Assembly (NCBI RefSeq): GCF_002775205.1
Contig: NC_036458.1
Coordinates: 2,572,560-2,636,559, forward strand
From: Xiphophorus maculatus
Taxonomy: Eukaryota > Chordata > Actinopteri > Cyprinodontiformes > Poeciliidae
DNA length: 64,000 nucleotides
Direction of reading: 5' to 3'
The notes under the pieces are model-generated. The model ran no database searches and had not been told where the DNA came from. It worked only from the letters and a program-made list of their open reading frames with translations. Below, piece after piece: positions 12,950 to 24,407 of the stretch; the first letter of the stretch is position 1, and every line of letters begins with the position of its first letter. The position numbers and the translations under genes were made by a program.

Positions 12950-14685
12950 GTTCTGCCTGCTTTAACCATGTCATGTTTTCTCCACCATGCCAGCTGCTAA
13001 ACGAACCGTTGCACGCTTACAGCTCCACGGAAAAGACGCCGTCTTTCCTGATTTCTGCGACACATTTTGGTTTGTGTTTACGATCCCACAGATGGTTCTG
13101 ACTTTATTTCCCACCTTTTCATTGCACGCAGCCAAACAAGGTAGAACTGCACAGTGGGTTTCTACAGCATGACGGCGATTAAGAATGTCGAACAGGCCCG
13201 TTAAAATGCTGCATTTGTAGCAGTTATTTATTACACGTGCACTTCCAGTCGAGTTTCCCTGCGGTTTGGAGGTTTACACTTGGACCTACATGCACATAAT
13301 CTGATAAAAAGCCATTCATGCATTAAAAGTTTGTTTGCACACAATTCAAAACGCATCGATCACAGCACGCTGGCATGAACTTGATGGTCTACTTCCAGCC
13401 ACAGCGGGGAGCAGAGCAGCCTCCATTCAAACTCCAAAGTGAGCTGAATACAGATGCAGCCGAGGATTTGTTTTCATCCTGCAGAGGTGTGGTTGTGTTT
13501 ATGTATTTTAAATTTGGATCTCACTCGTCTTTCATCAGCAATTCTGATTCAAGATTAGGCGTGTGGGAAAGTCTGCTGGTTTCTCAGGCGAATTGGAGAG
13601 TGAGGTGCAACCTGACAACACCCGCCAGACTCCTCAGACTTTAAGATGTGGTTTATTTAAACTGCCTTTACTGCTGCAGAAAAATATGCTGATTTTTTGT
13701 TGTTGTTTGTTTTAGAAGCTTGATTTTAAACATTTTGGTGACATTTAGCTGCTTTGTATAAAGATTAGAGTAAATCCAGAAGGCATTAAAGATGAAACCT
13801 AGCAAACATTTTATTTCTAAAAATGCAGCTTCAGAGCTGCGTCTGGAGCAACTAAAAAGGCTTTAACAGGATTAGACAAAAACATATTTCCTTGGTATTC
13901 ATCTTTTCATCTCGATTTGGAAGGTCTAATCTTCTAAGATTTATGTCATCAAATAGAAAACACAGTTTGGAGGCCGAGGCAGTAAACTGTGTTTGCCCTC
14001 TTACAGATTTCTTCTTCTGCTTTCTCCTTCAACCTGCCCTGTTGTGAACTTTAACCTTTGACCTGCTAACTGACGTCTGCTTTTGGGATTTTGGAGAGAT
14101 TCCTACCGATAGTTGCATTTCCATTGTGCATGTTGACATTTTGAAAATAAATGTGCTTAACAGAAAAATGAGCAATAAAAAAAAGAAAAAGTTTTTTGAT
14201 AAAAAAAAAAAAGAAAGAATGATCAGCCAAGAAAAATATGAGTCATTTTAAATTTTACCTTCTATAAAATATAATTTTACTTGAACAGTGTGGAAGTTAT
14301 TGAATTAGAACTAGAATCTTTTAAAATAACTAAATGCTTTAATTAAGGTCAAACAATATCTTAACTCCTCCTTGCTTCTTTTTGAACAAATTGTATAAAA
14401 TTGCATGTGGCATAACTATTTGTCTTATTATTTTTTTCAGTTTTCACTCTTTATCTGTTTGAAATATATAAAATTTCAATGTAAGTTTTTATACATTTAA
14501 AAGCCTAAATTTTTTGACTCCAGATGAGTCAAAACTTCCCCACTTGTTTGTAGATATCTTAAAGTGGGGGTAAAATCTATATATTTTTTTAGTTTTAAAT
14601 CATGTTATTGTGTTATTTCTTCTTCAAAAACATGACTGATGTTTTGATTTGACTCTTTCATGCATGTTTGAGAAATCTGAGCTCA
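12950..14685. other. Gene-free stretch
   Basis: Mixed sequence with a fairly repeat-poor section at 12,960-13,650 and AT-rich worn text after 14,150. No coding exon is supported. Confidence 0.5.
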
Positions 14686-14689
14686 CAAT

Positions 14690-14912
14690 ACAAACTACGT
14701 CTCAGTCCATATCTCCTAAGAACAGCTGTAAACGGCATAATGAGGAGCATTGTTGTGAAGACGTGCTGAGGCGGAGCTTCTTAAAGAGACAGAGGGAGAT
14801 TTTCAAGGCATCAAATTGCAAAGTAAAGTTTAATATATATATAATTTTATAAGAACTGATAGTTACATGATTATGCTGTAAAATGAGATTGTGTGCCTGG
14901 AAACTACATATT
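14690..14912 (+). repeat. Dispersed repeat family E, copy 1
   Basis: The words CTCAGTCCA, TCCTAAGAA, AAACGGCATAA.GAGGAGCATTG and GAGCTTCTTAAAGAGACAGAGG recur in reverse orientation at 47,465-47,640. This is non-coding dispersed sequence. Confidence 0.7.
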
Positions 14913-14913
14913 A

Positions 14914-15037
14914 CCGCCCCTTTAAAGGTTTTCCACTTTGTCTTATGACAATATTTGGATAAAAAGTCCTTTTGAAATTGGTGGGCAGCAACAGCTACCT
15001 CTCTAAAGTCATTGCTGGTTTCCTTCCAGCTTGGCAT
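14914..15037 (-). pseudogene. Tc1-like transposase N-terminal (DNA-binding) remnant
   Basis: On the minus strand a frame reads MPSWKETSNDFREVAVAAHQ and continues to a KWKTFKGA-like end. This matches the helix-turn-helix start of Tc1/mariner transposases, typically a START-DLRE..VAAHQSGKG...KWKTFKT pattern. The middle of the HTH is shortened and no catalytic DDE part follows, so it is a dead fragment. A second remnant of the same domain lies at 34,650-34,760. Confidence 0.65.
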
Positions 15038-15129
15038 TGTGATACTTTCCTTGATAGATCTAACTAAAACCAGAAAGGTTTTTATGTCCACTTCAGTCTT
15101 TTCCTCTCCTTGACTGTAAGGCAATTAAG

Positions 15130-16334
15130 AGTAGACTTAGACACTTTGCTGAAATATGCAACAGTATGAGCAACGCAGAGTCCTAATTTATGCACTGCCT
15201 CTACACTCCACACTCTCACAGACTGCAGCTGAGGCTGTTTTTACCGGATGTTTGTGTGGGAAAGGTGTTCCTCAGCAGGGAGAGCTGAAGGCAAAAAAAG
15301 AAGAAATAAAATCAAATTTTCTTGAAGGAGAAAATGTGAGAATCCCACAGGAAATGCTGCGCAGGACTGAGCGGGTCAGATAAAGTTTGCTCGCCCCACA
15401 AGTTCTAAGTGTGTGTGTTTGATAAAGTTCTCATCGCAGAGATCTGAGCCTTCACGGGTCTCAGCAGTCCAAAACACTTCGCCAAATCTTGCTGACAGTG
15501 GACGACGGGCGGATAGAGTTAATATGAGAAAGCTGATGAATATGAATGAGGTAAATGAAAGCTGATGAATGTTATCCCTTATCTCCATAAAGATTAGACT
15601 ATTCCCTTGAACTTCTGTCAAGGACGAACACAATAAAGAACAAATTTGAAGAGTTAGCTTGTCCGGTAACTTGATGGACATTGATAAGGTTACCTAAGAA
15701 TGCGGTGATATTGAGAATACTGATCTGATATGAAACATTTTCCAGAATAGTTTCGGTCCCACTGCCTCTCAAGAATCCGAACAACATCCAGACGTATTAA
15801 AACAAATAGGTCTATTAGGGATCTTTGCTTCCCGAGGGACCACTGCTACCTGATGACGAGATATAGACTCTCATTCTTTTCATTTTCCTGATGTCAGATC
15901 AATCATGCACCATCCCAACTCAAGGTGAAAGCCATCAAAGTGTCGTTCCCCCATTGTCGGAAACGCAGAGACACAGACGGGCAGGAAGGCGGCATCAACA
16001 ACCGAGTTAGAGGAGAAACAGGCAACATGCCTGGAGAGATTAATCTGCTTTACTGCCAGTACTCAACACTCAAACGACTGGGAATGAAGGAGAGAGGGTG
16101 AACGAGGGATTCACAGTGAAAACAAGTCCCAGCCATAAAACCGCCTCATAAACCTCATCAGGCCCGATGCTGAAGGAGCCGAGATAAAGTCCATCTAATC
16201 AATACGATAAGATAAGTCGGGGAAACTTTGTTCAGAACTTGGGGCTTTCAGAGGACTGAAAAGAGGCGGGACTTCCTGTGAGTTAAAGCCTCAGCCGAAG
16301 GCCGGGGTCAGTCCAGATCTGTGAGGAGTTTGTC
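15130..16334 (+). promoter_or_regulatory. Upstream region of enpp7 with clustered GATA motifs
   Basis: This block is low in repeats. It holds several WGATAR-type words on both strands: TGATAAAG near 15,420, TTATCT near 15,573, TGATAAGG near 15,683, AGATAAAG near 16,186, and the tandem GATAAGATAAG at 16,206-16,216, about 120 bp before the start codon. ENPP7 is an intestinal brush-border enzyme in mammals and GATA4/6 drive many enterocyte genes, so a proximal promoter/enhancer role is reasonable but inferred. I cannot place the transcription start; CATAAA near 16,135 is a weak TATA-like candidate. Confidence 0.45.
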
Positions 16335-19300
16335 ATGCTGCGGGCTGCGAGTCTCTGCGTCCTCCTGGCCTGTTTGGTCTTCGGAGTCCCGGTGGCCAAA
16401 GAGAAGCAGAAGGTCCTGCTCATCTCCTTCGACGGTTTCCGATGGGACTACGACCGCGATGTGGACACGCCAAACCTGGACCAGATGGCCAAAGATGGAG
16501 TCAAGGCCCAGTATGTCACTCCTCCGTATCTCACCGTCACCAGTCCGACGCACTTCACCCTCCTGACAGGTAAAACACTTCGCTTTCTGCAACAGCGATT
16601 CCCAGTGTGGCCCCTGACTTTAACTCAAGAATAATGCAAAGACTTCTACAGGCTTCCTGTTTCTAATTAGGGCAAAAGTGACATCACCTTACAGCAGAAA
16701 ATGTTGGCGACATCATCAGTTATTGGTCTTTAAATAGCCATACTTTTTGCATTCTCATGCAAAGTACAAAGACAGAAATAAAAACATTCTCTTTGGGATT
16801 AATAAGTATTTTTTTATTTAATTGAATTTTAATACATTTTGGTGAAAGATGACTTTGTTGCACCCTAATCTGTTTTAATTAACTTACTAAACTTGCCTAG
16901 AAAGACTGATCTAAACCTGATTTTATTGCTCAGAATTGGCTACATTTATTTCTATTTGTTTCCAGTGGAAAGCTAAATTTCTTTAAATAAGCTAAAGCTC
17001 CAAAACCCTTACTAAGTTTGGGCTCTATGATAATTTACACATCCCTTACAACAACAAATCTGACCAAATGTTTAATTAAAGCATTACATGCTTAGTTTGT
17101 TGTTGAGTTGGTGTGGAGTTGTGGCCCTCAAGTTGATTTGATTCGATCATTTTGGCCTTCAAATAGATGCTTATATTTGGTTGATTGACAGAAAGGATGT
17201 TCTCTCTTTGTTCATTTGATTCCAATTAGCAGCTCCTACTCAAGAAATGTAACTTCTTCGAAAATAATCTCCAAACCTGGCTGTAGGACTTCGTCCAGCA
17301 GTTGTCTGATGAAGGTTCTGTTCTGCAGGCCGCTACATTGAGAACCACGGTGTGATCCACAACATGTGGTTCAACACCACCACGAGTGAGAAGAAGGGCT
17401 ACTATCAGACTCAGTTTGTGAACGAGTGGTGGGACAACGGCACGCTGCCGATCTGGATCACAGCGCAGCGACAGGTTTGAGATGCCATTAAGCAAAACTC
17501 AGAGTCCTCCCAGTTTCAGCTGCAAACTCTTCTTAAGGTTCAGCTGTATGTGGAGGAAAATGCATTTAAATACAGTTACAGATTGGATTTTCTGACCCTC
17601 CAGAGGCAGTTTTTACGCAAAATTCATCTTTTGCACATTTTGATACTTCCATTTGGGTTTCTACTGCTTCTAAAAATGCACCTAAAACAAAAAAGAAACA
17701 CACACATGACTACTTTTTGGCAATAAGTTTATGTTTTTTGGTGTCTGGAAAAAGAGCCGTTTTGAGGCTGGGCTTAGTTGGTGTTGCTAGGCAACGGCGC
17801 AGTTACCATACAATGTGACTTAATAAGCAGGAAGTTTTTCAAATGACTAATTTTCCAGGCACCAAAAAATATGAATTTACTGCCAGAAAATAGTTGGGTG
17901 GGTTTTTCTAAGCACTTGATTGTTTTTAGAAACAGTAAGACCCAAATGGAAGTACAAAAAGTGAATTTAGCATATTTCACTTTTTGCATAATACATTGAG
18001 ACTGGGATGAGGACTATAGAACCAACTTTATGAGCTGATGTAGTCTGTACCTACCTCTCAACTTTTCCAGCAGACATGTCATATACAGTCTTTGTGTTTT
18101 ACCCTTCCAGGGCCTGAAAGCGGGCTCTCTTCACTTTCCTGGCACAGCATCCAGTTACCAGGGAGAGGTTGCTATGGTGAGCGAAGTGGAGCCCAATTTC
18201 TATGACTACAGTAACGAGGCCTCGTGGTACGAGAACACGGACAAGGTGATGAGCTGGTTCAGAGATCAGGATCTGGACTTTGTGTCTTTGTACTTCGGTG
18301 AACCAGACATGACGGGCCACAAATACGGGCCCGACTCACCAGAACGCAGAGAGATGGTGAAGCAAGTGGACAGAGCTGTGGGCTACATCCGAAACTCGGC
18401 AGAAAAACACGGGTTGACCAAACAGCTGAACATCATCATTACCGCTGACCACGGCATGACCACCGTCTTTCGTGGTCCAGATGTGGAAGAAATCGTCCTG
18501 TCCAAGATCCCGGGCTTTTCCTTAAGCGACGTGTCCTTCCAGCTGCTGGACTACGGCCCTTCTGGGATGCTGCTGCCCAAGCCTGGAAAGCTGGAGACCA
18601 TTTACAACGCCCTGAAGGGGGCGCACCCAAACCTGCACGTGTACAAGAAGGAGGAGATGCCGGAGCACCTTCACTTCTCAAACAACGACCGCATCCTGCC
18701 CATCGTTTTATGGACCGACCCTGGATTCGTCCTCAATGGGGTTGGTATAGTTCTGCTATTATAATCAAGAATATGCTTCACTACAGCCAGTTAAAAATTA
18801 TTTTTGTATATATTCCTTACACACAGATGGATCAGACCAATAAATCAATATTTATTAACACAGTAATGTAATATGGTGGTGCTTCACGCTGCCATATGAA
18901 CCAATAACTGCTTTAACCACCATGGTAACACTGGCAAACTTAATCAGACCAGAACCAACAATGCAGACGAACTTATGGGTGCATTCACACCAAACGTGTT
19001 TGGTCTGCTGTAATCAAACTCTGGTTCGTTTGCGAAGGTGAGAATGAGAATCAAACTGATGCGAACTAAAAAAAGTGAACTCTGATCCGTCTACAAACCT
19101 CGGCCTTGGTTCAGCTGAAACTGAACTCTGATGCGGTTCGAATGCGTATGTGAACACCAAGCGGACCGGAGACTGCTCTAAAAGCAAGAAGAGAACTGCA
19201 CCACAGGGCATTCTGGGTAAATACAACCAAACCAAACGCGAGAGTCTAGCGCTAATAGGAGAAATGGCTCATGGTATTTTACCAAAGACAAAAGAAAAAT

Positions 19301-21982
19301 CTTACAACTGCCAAAATCTGATTCCACTCCATTTTAATTCACATTTCATGATTAAGGAAGTTGCTCTCCCTCTTCTTAGGTATTCCTGTTGTTTCCTTCA
19401 GTAGTTCTTGATGCAGCGCCCCCACAGATGAGGAGGGGAACAGGTTTTTCAAAGGGTTTTGGTTCATTTGACAAAGTACAATGGAAAGTGAGCTGCATCA
19501 ACTGAAAATGTAACAAATATTGCAACTGTGGTTCCCAATCGAACCGAGTCTACTGGACTTGAGGCCTGAAAACACCCTAACTATTCAGGGCTTCCTGAGC
19601 AGGAAGCAGTCTTCTCCATGCCATGCCACATTGATGCAATAATTCATTCAAAAAGAGCCCAGACAGAGTTCAGATGCTCTACAGAACAGAGACAAACCTT
19701 TCAGTCGGTCCACATTTCTGCATAAAAATATTTGTTTTCTGGTCTGATGTAATTTTGGGCAACTATTATCAACAGAAAGAGTGAAATGCTGTGAGAGTCC
19801 CACTCTGTGTGAGATGATTTCCCAATTAATTGAACCTCACCTGAACCTGCAGCAGTAAAAACTCAGCTCTCATGTTTCAGCTTCTATCCGGCCTGACGTG
19901 CAACATGAAGGACAGTTTAAAGCTGAAGTGACAGCTTCTGTGACAGTTCTCTGCCCACAGCAAGTCCTATTGATTTACCCTTTAAAGGGTAAAATAAATT
20001 GCCATTTGTGCCAAATCCAGGATGCCCCATTTTAACCTGCTAGCATCTCAATAACAGCCCTGTTAACACATTAACAGCTGCCAGTAAAGCTGTGATTATG
20101 ATCACATTGATTTAGACGCACATTTATGGCCTATAACTGATAGGAGCGCCATCATGTTCACTCCAGAACCATCCTCCCGTCTTGACCTCCGATGTAATTA
20201 AATTAGCCCCAGAATTTGCTCTCTGGAAGTTGTGAAACTGAGCTCTTTTCAATCAGAAACAGGAGTGAAATTTTAATCTTGGCACATTACAGTTTTAATC
20301 AAGTGCATTTGCACAGATAATCCAGGCCTGGCTGATGACACGCAGAGCTCTCGAATGCTCTGCGAAGCTTTTCATGCCTCAAAATTCAAAATTAGCATTT
20401 TCATTTGGCTCCGTACTCAACTCAGCTGAACGCTGTCGGTCCAAACTGTGAAGCGCCACATCGGGCCTGAAGGAGCAGAAAGGGCTGAGGATGTTTGAAG
20501 AAACAGAAGAGTCGGTGAAAGTGGGTTATCTGACGTCTCGGGATGCGAGCGGCAGCGATCAGGACATTAGCCGACTCTTTGTTCTCTCCTTTCATGGCTT
20601 CCAGCCAATTTGAGTTGATCCCACAGAAAGATAAGTACAAAACTGTTATGCAATTACTTAGATAACTGGTTGTTCTACCTATTTTTAGTGACTTTTAGCC
20701 ATAATATGACACAATTAATTATTATTTGGTTGTTTCTCATATGTGTTTGATGTTAAAAATAGAAGATAAATGAAAATAATCTGTTATTAAACAGTGTCAT
20801 GAGTTGAGAGTTATTATAAGGCAGAAAAGGCATCATAGCATGAAACCAAGTCTTTTTCTTAGCCAATATCTCCCTCTGCTGGAAGCAGGCCAGGCTGGGA
20901 AGTCCTTATTAAAATGACTGTTTAATGAAAGTTAAACTCTTATCAAACCTCCTAAAATGGGCCATGACTGTCACATCATCTGCCTCCTGTCCTTGCAGTA
21001 TTTCCCCGTTCAGTTCAACAAAGGAGAGCACGGCTTTGACAACCAGGAGATGGACATGAAGCCCTTTTTCAGGGCCGTGGGTCCGGCCTTCCACCAGAAC
21101 CTGGAGGTGGGGCCCTTCGAGACGGTCAACATCTATCCGCTGATGTGCCACATTCTGAACATCCAGCCCGAGGTCAACGACGGCCACCTGAGTGTCACTC
21201 AGCACATGCTGGCGACGGCTCAACCTGAAGGTATGTTCCACTTATCAGGTGTGGAAATGTTTCATTTTTCTTCATTACTCAACTTTCACTCAATCAAAGG
21301 ATAGGTCGCCAGGGGGCGATAGAGGGACCTCAGAAAGATGGAGGGAAGAAGAGAAAAAAATACAATAAAATAAAATAAATGTAAAGAAATATTGTAAAAT
21401 GCAATCTGTTTTTCACTACAAACTATTAATAATTAATAATAATATTACTCCAGTAAATTTAAAAATATGGTGTAGTAAATTTAACCCTTAAATAACATTG
21501 TTCCCAAACATTATTCGAATAAATGAGAGTGAGTAAACGTAATGATCATTAGTGATATTTATGTTAAACAATATGAGTAAAGTCGGTAAAGAATGAATCA
21601 TTCTGTGTAAAGGACGCTATTTCAAAATGCCCTAATATCAAAGTGTCAGAAGAAACTTTAGAAATAATGTAGAAAAAGCTCTTAATTCAGTATGAAAATG
21701 TTTTTTTTCTTCTTCTTTCAGGTGAAACTCGGAACTTCTGGAAAAACGGCTTCATTGGACTGGCTGCAGTGGCTGGATTTCTTCTCCTAGTTTTCACTGT
21801 ATCAACGACACAGAAAATCATCAAGAGAAAACGAAAGAATAAAAGGTGAGGGAAAGAATTAGATTATATTTTTTGGAGATGATTTTATTGTATAAGTAGG
21901 ATTGTTTTTTATCGCTCTGCATCTCTGTTACAGGTTGGACAGTTCGCCAGGAGAAGAGAAGTCAAAACAAACTTCACTGTGA
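16335..21982 (+). CDS. enpp7: Ectonucleotide pyrophosphatase/phosphodiesterase 7 (alkaline sphingomyelinase)
   Basis: The coding exons are 16,335-16,569, 17,329-17,474, 18,111-18,740, 20,999-21,230, 21,722-21,845 and 21,934-21,982. All junctions are GT..AG and keep frame, giving 471 aa (human ENPP7 is about 458). Residues 1-21 form a signal peptide. The two-zinc phosphodiesterase domain follows. Visible active-site residues are D33 (SFDGFRW), the likely nucleophile T69 in TVTSPTHFTLLTG, D193 and H197 (GEPDMTGHKYG), D240 and H241 (TADHGMTT) and H348 (GEHGFDN). All of the known metal ligands are therefore kept. GFIGLAAVAGFLLLVFTVST (about 424-443) is a membrane anchor, followed by a basic tail ending QTSL. 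The family member in mammals cleaves sphingomyelin to ceramide and phosphocholine at the gut brush border. The gene is single here, although some fish have tandem copies. I chose the first Met because it starts a clean signal peptide. AATAAA at 22,292-22,297 is a possible poly(A) signal. Confidence 0.95.
17590..17975. mobile_element. Palindromic MITE-like element, family B, in enpp7 intron 2
   Basis: ACTTCCATTTGGGT at 17,645-17,658 is the exact inverted copy of ACCCAAATGGAAGT at 17,940-17,953. The symmetry continues inward (TTCTAAAAA at 17,668-17,676 against TTTTTAGAA at 17,923-17,931). The centre carries an X-box-like GTTGCTAGGCAAC near 17,785. It has no coding capacity. Related copies lie at 4,580-4,910 and 44,070-44,500. 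It sits wholly inside the intron and does not touch a splice site. Confidence 0.75.
18975..19590 (+). repeat. Dispersed repeat family C, longest copy, in enpp7 intron 3
   Basis: It begins GTGCATTCACACCAAACGTG, runs through 'CTGATGCGGTTCGAATGCGT' and 'GTGAACACCAAGCGGACC', then the family words GGCATTCTGGGTAAATACAA and GCAGCGCCCCCACAGATGAG. It is the fullest copy in the window and can serve as the reference for the others. GGTTCGAA here looks like a Pol III B box, but no tRNA-like fold surrounds it. Confidence 0.8.
19790..20420. promoter_or_regulatory. Unique intronic block in enpp7 intron 3, candidate conserved element
   Basis: About 600 bp of repeat-free, balanced-composition sequence sits in the longest intron. 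It is rich in homeodomain-like words (CCAATTAATTGA near 19,822, GTAATTAAATTAG near 20,194), GTTAACA words near 20,061 and GATAATCCAGGCC near 20,315. Mature intron sequence elsewhere in this gene is AT-rich and worn, so this block stands out. A regulatory role, for enpp7 or for neighbouring cbx2 or noggin, is inference. Confidence 0.3.
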
Positions 21983-23879
21983 TCATAACACAAAGAAAAC
22001 TTCATTCCTCCATCTGGCATAGAGAAATATCTACCAAAGGGAAATTTGTCCATCATCCCATAACCTGCATAAAACAGCTTAAATTTGCTGTGTTATACAT
22101 ATTTATTTTGGATAATAATGCAGCATTTTACCATGACAGATAACAAATTCTGAGTTTCATGCCATGAAATACAATTGAAATTAAATATCAGTTTTTTTCC
22201 CCAAAAGAAAAAAATACTCAGATGTTTGTGCCGCATAAACTAACAAGGATTAAAAATATATATTTTTGCTTTAAAATATTTATTTGTAGAGAATAAACAA
22301 TAATATTTGTGTCAATGAGACTACGGTAGCTGCCGAGTGTCATATTTCCACAATCACATTCTGATTTAGCCGCCTGTGTCCGTGTTGCCCAGTCAAGGTG
22401 CATCAAGAAGGATAACACTTCCTGTTAAGTCTTTCAAAATTAAAGATGTTTTACAAAAAAATCCATAAACGTCTCCAAACTCGTTACCCTAATTTATGTC
22501 ACTTCACCTGTAGATAAAATATTAGCCAACTCGAAATGTTTGTGCACATATTTGATCAGTTTGACATTTTTCATATTTAACACTGATATTAATGCAGGGA
22601 TATTTAATTTAAACTTTAACGTCAAATGAAAGGCTAAATTAATGTTTTTTATTCATAAAGTTTGTAAATTTTTGGGTTCAACGACTAAGATTTATTTAAA
22701 AAACACTATATGTATCTCATAGGGAAATTTTATTTTGTTGTACCTCACATCCTCTAAACTCACAGAGGATAATTATGCTGGGAAAGAAGGAGCTCCAGTA
22801 GCAGTCCATCTTGCAACTAAGCTGAAGAGGCCTCTGACTGGAGACTTGCTGTTTGCAACAACGTGCTAACGGCTCAATTTCCAGACAGTAGAGACGATAT
22901 TTCACAACAGCACACCCTGGATGAAACCATTAGTTGTTGGAAAGCCCTGCTAATCCACCTCATTTGCTTTTGCTGCTCCTTATTTAGTCTCTATATCATT
23001 CTTATGATGAATGGAAAAGCTGTTTTTCTTTCTGTTATTTTGACCTGGTCTTTATCCCTGAAGCCTCCTTTTCAACTCCTCTGGGATTTAAGGCTTTAGT
23101 TCAGGTATTATTTGAGCTTTTGAGACGCCAGTCAGCTGCACCCAGTTGTAAAAACAAAGCCTCGTTACCATGGTTACACATCATAACTCAAAAAGGATGT
23201 CTAAACATAGAAGAACTCAACCAAAAAAGGTTAAAAGTTTAAAAAAGAACCAATCAGAAGTAAAATAACAGAATTTCTCTGCCATGCTCCAGCTATGAGT
23301 GGCACAATAAACTCACATACGGGTTAAATTAGGATGCGTCACAGTTGGTGGTGGCACACATGACCCCCCCCCCAATGTCCTACGGATAAATGATTTTCCA
23401 GATGTCTCAAACAATCAGCTAAAAGATTAATCTGATTCATTCTGCAGCAGATTCCTTTTCTTTCTGCAGAGTTTCTGTTTATTTACCACCAAAATGTTTT
23501 CTTCACTATGAACTGTTTGAAACTTTTGAGCTTTTTGGAGCGTCTTGAACTTCCTGAAACAATCTTCTGTGCAGCTCAACTTCTCACGTTGAAGTTATTT
23601 TAGTTCCTAACCTCTCGGCAGCAAGTTCCTCACAGTCTGAAATTTCTGAAATTCCTGAAATTCCTTAGGAGTAAACCATCGTCAAGACAACAACTGCAGC
23701 TAAACTGAAGATCTACTCATTAACTTTTTACAGTTCTTTGTAATTAATAGACAAGCACCTGATCACACACAGCTGAGGCTGCAAGGTTTGCAAAATATCA
23801 TCTGTGTCAGAATATTTCTGACTGCATTCTGTCTCTTGTGGACATTTTTTTCTTACATTTATTTATTTAGTTTTTTATT

Positions 23880-23954
<75 letters not shown>

Positions 23955-24290
23955 TGTATTTCCTTCAGTTCCCAACATTCATTCTATCTGCAATTGTTCT
24001 TTCAGATTTATGTACTTCATAGTTCAACAATGTTTCTAAACACACCTCATGTTTATCCATGTTTTGCCAGTTAAGTACAATAGTTTAGATGGAAACTATT
24101 CTAAACTATTGTTTCAGCTTCTTTTCTTCTGTTTGACTTTTTTTTTATTAATGTTGTCTTTTGTATAAATTACTTTCATCCTCATCTTCATTCCACTTTT
24201 TTTCGTGCCAGATTTTGTTACTTATAATAATAGATCTACCCGCATCTTTTCAATTCTTCTGCTTTATTTACTGATAAACATAGCATCTAT
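21983..24290. other. enpp7 3' region and enpp7-cbx2 intergenic spacer
   Basis: The enpp7 3' untranslated region probably reaches about 22,310 (AATAAA at 22,292). The remainder has no recognisable exon. A short C run lies at 23,366-23,374. Confidence 0.6.
23869..23955. repeat. (TTTA)n microsatellite
   Basis: About 20 nearly perfect TTTA units, ending in one TATG variant. The length makes it likely to vary between individuals. Confidence 0.95.
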
Positions 24291-24407
24291 GCTCTGTATG
24301 CGACCAGCGCTTTTACTTTGAAAGCCTTCCTGCAAACATCCGGTGCTGTCCCATCGCTGCTCTGATTGGCTGCTGAGGAAGCCTCCGTTTTCGGGGTGAA
24401 GGCAATC
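24290..24407 (+). promoter_or_regulatory. Proximal promoter / 5' UTR of cbx2
   Basis: GC content and CpGs rise sharply just before the cbx2 start. An inverted CCAAT box (ATTGG at 24,365-24,369, in CTGATTGGCTG) lies about 40 bp upstream of the ATG and no TATA box is evident, which fits a CpG-type promoter. The ATG lies in the context GGCAATCATGGAG, with a G at +4. Confidence 0.5.

Noticed and set aside
14702..15124. 140-codon minus-strand frame as a novel gene
   Set aside because: It is a chance fusion of a Tc1-like transposase remnant with a dispersed repeat.
19130..19160. Possible tRNA (GGTTCGAA word)
   Set aside because: No acceptor stem, anticodon arm or A box around it. The word is part of the family C repeat and varies between copies.
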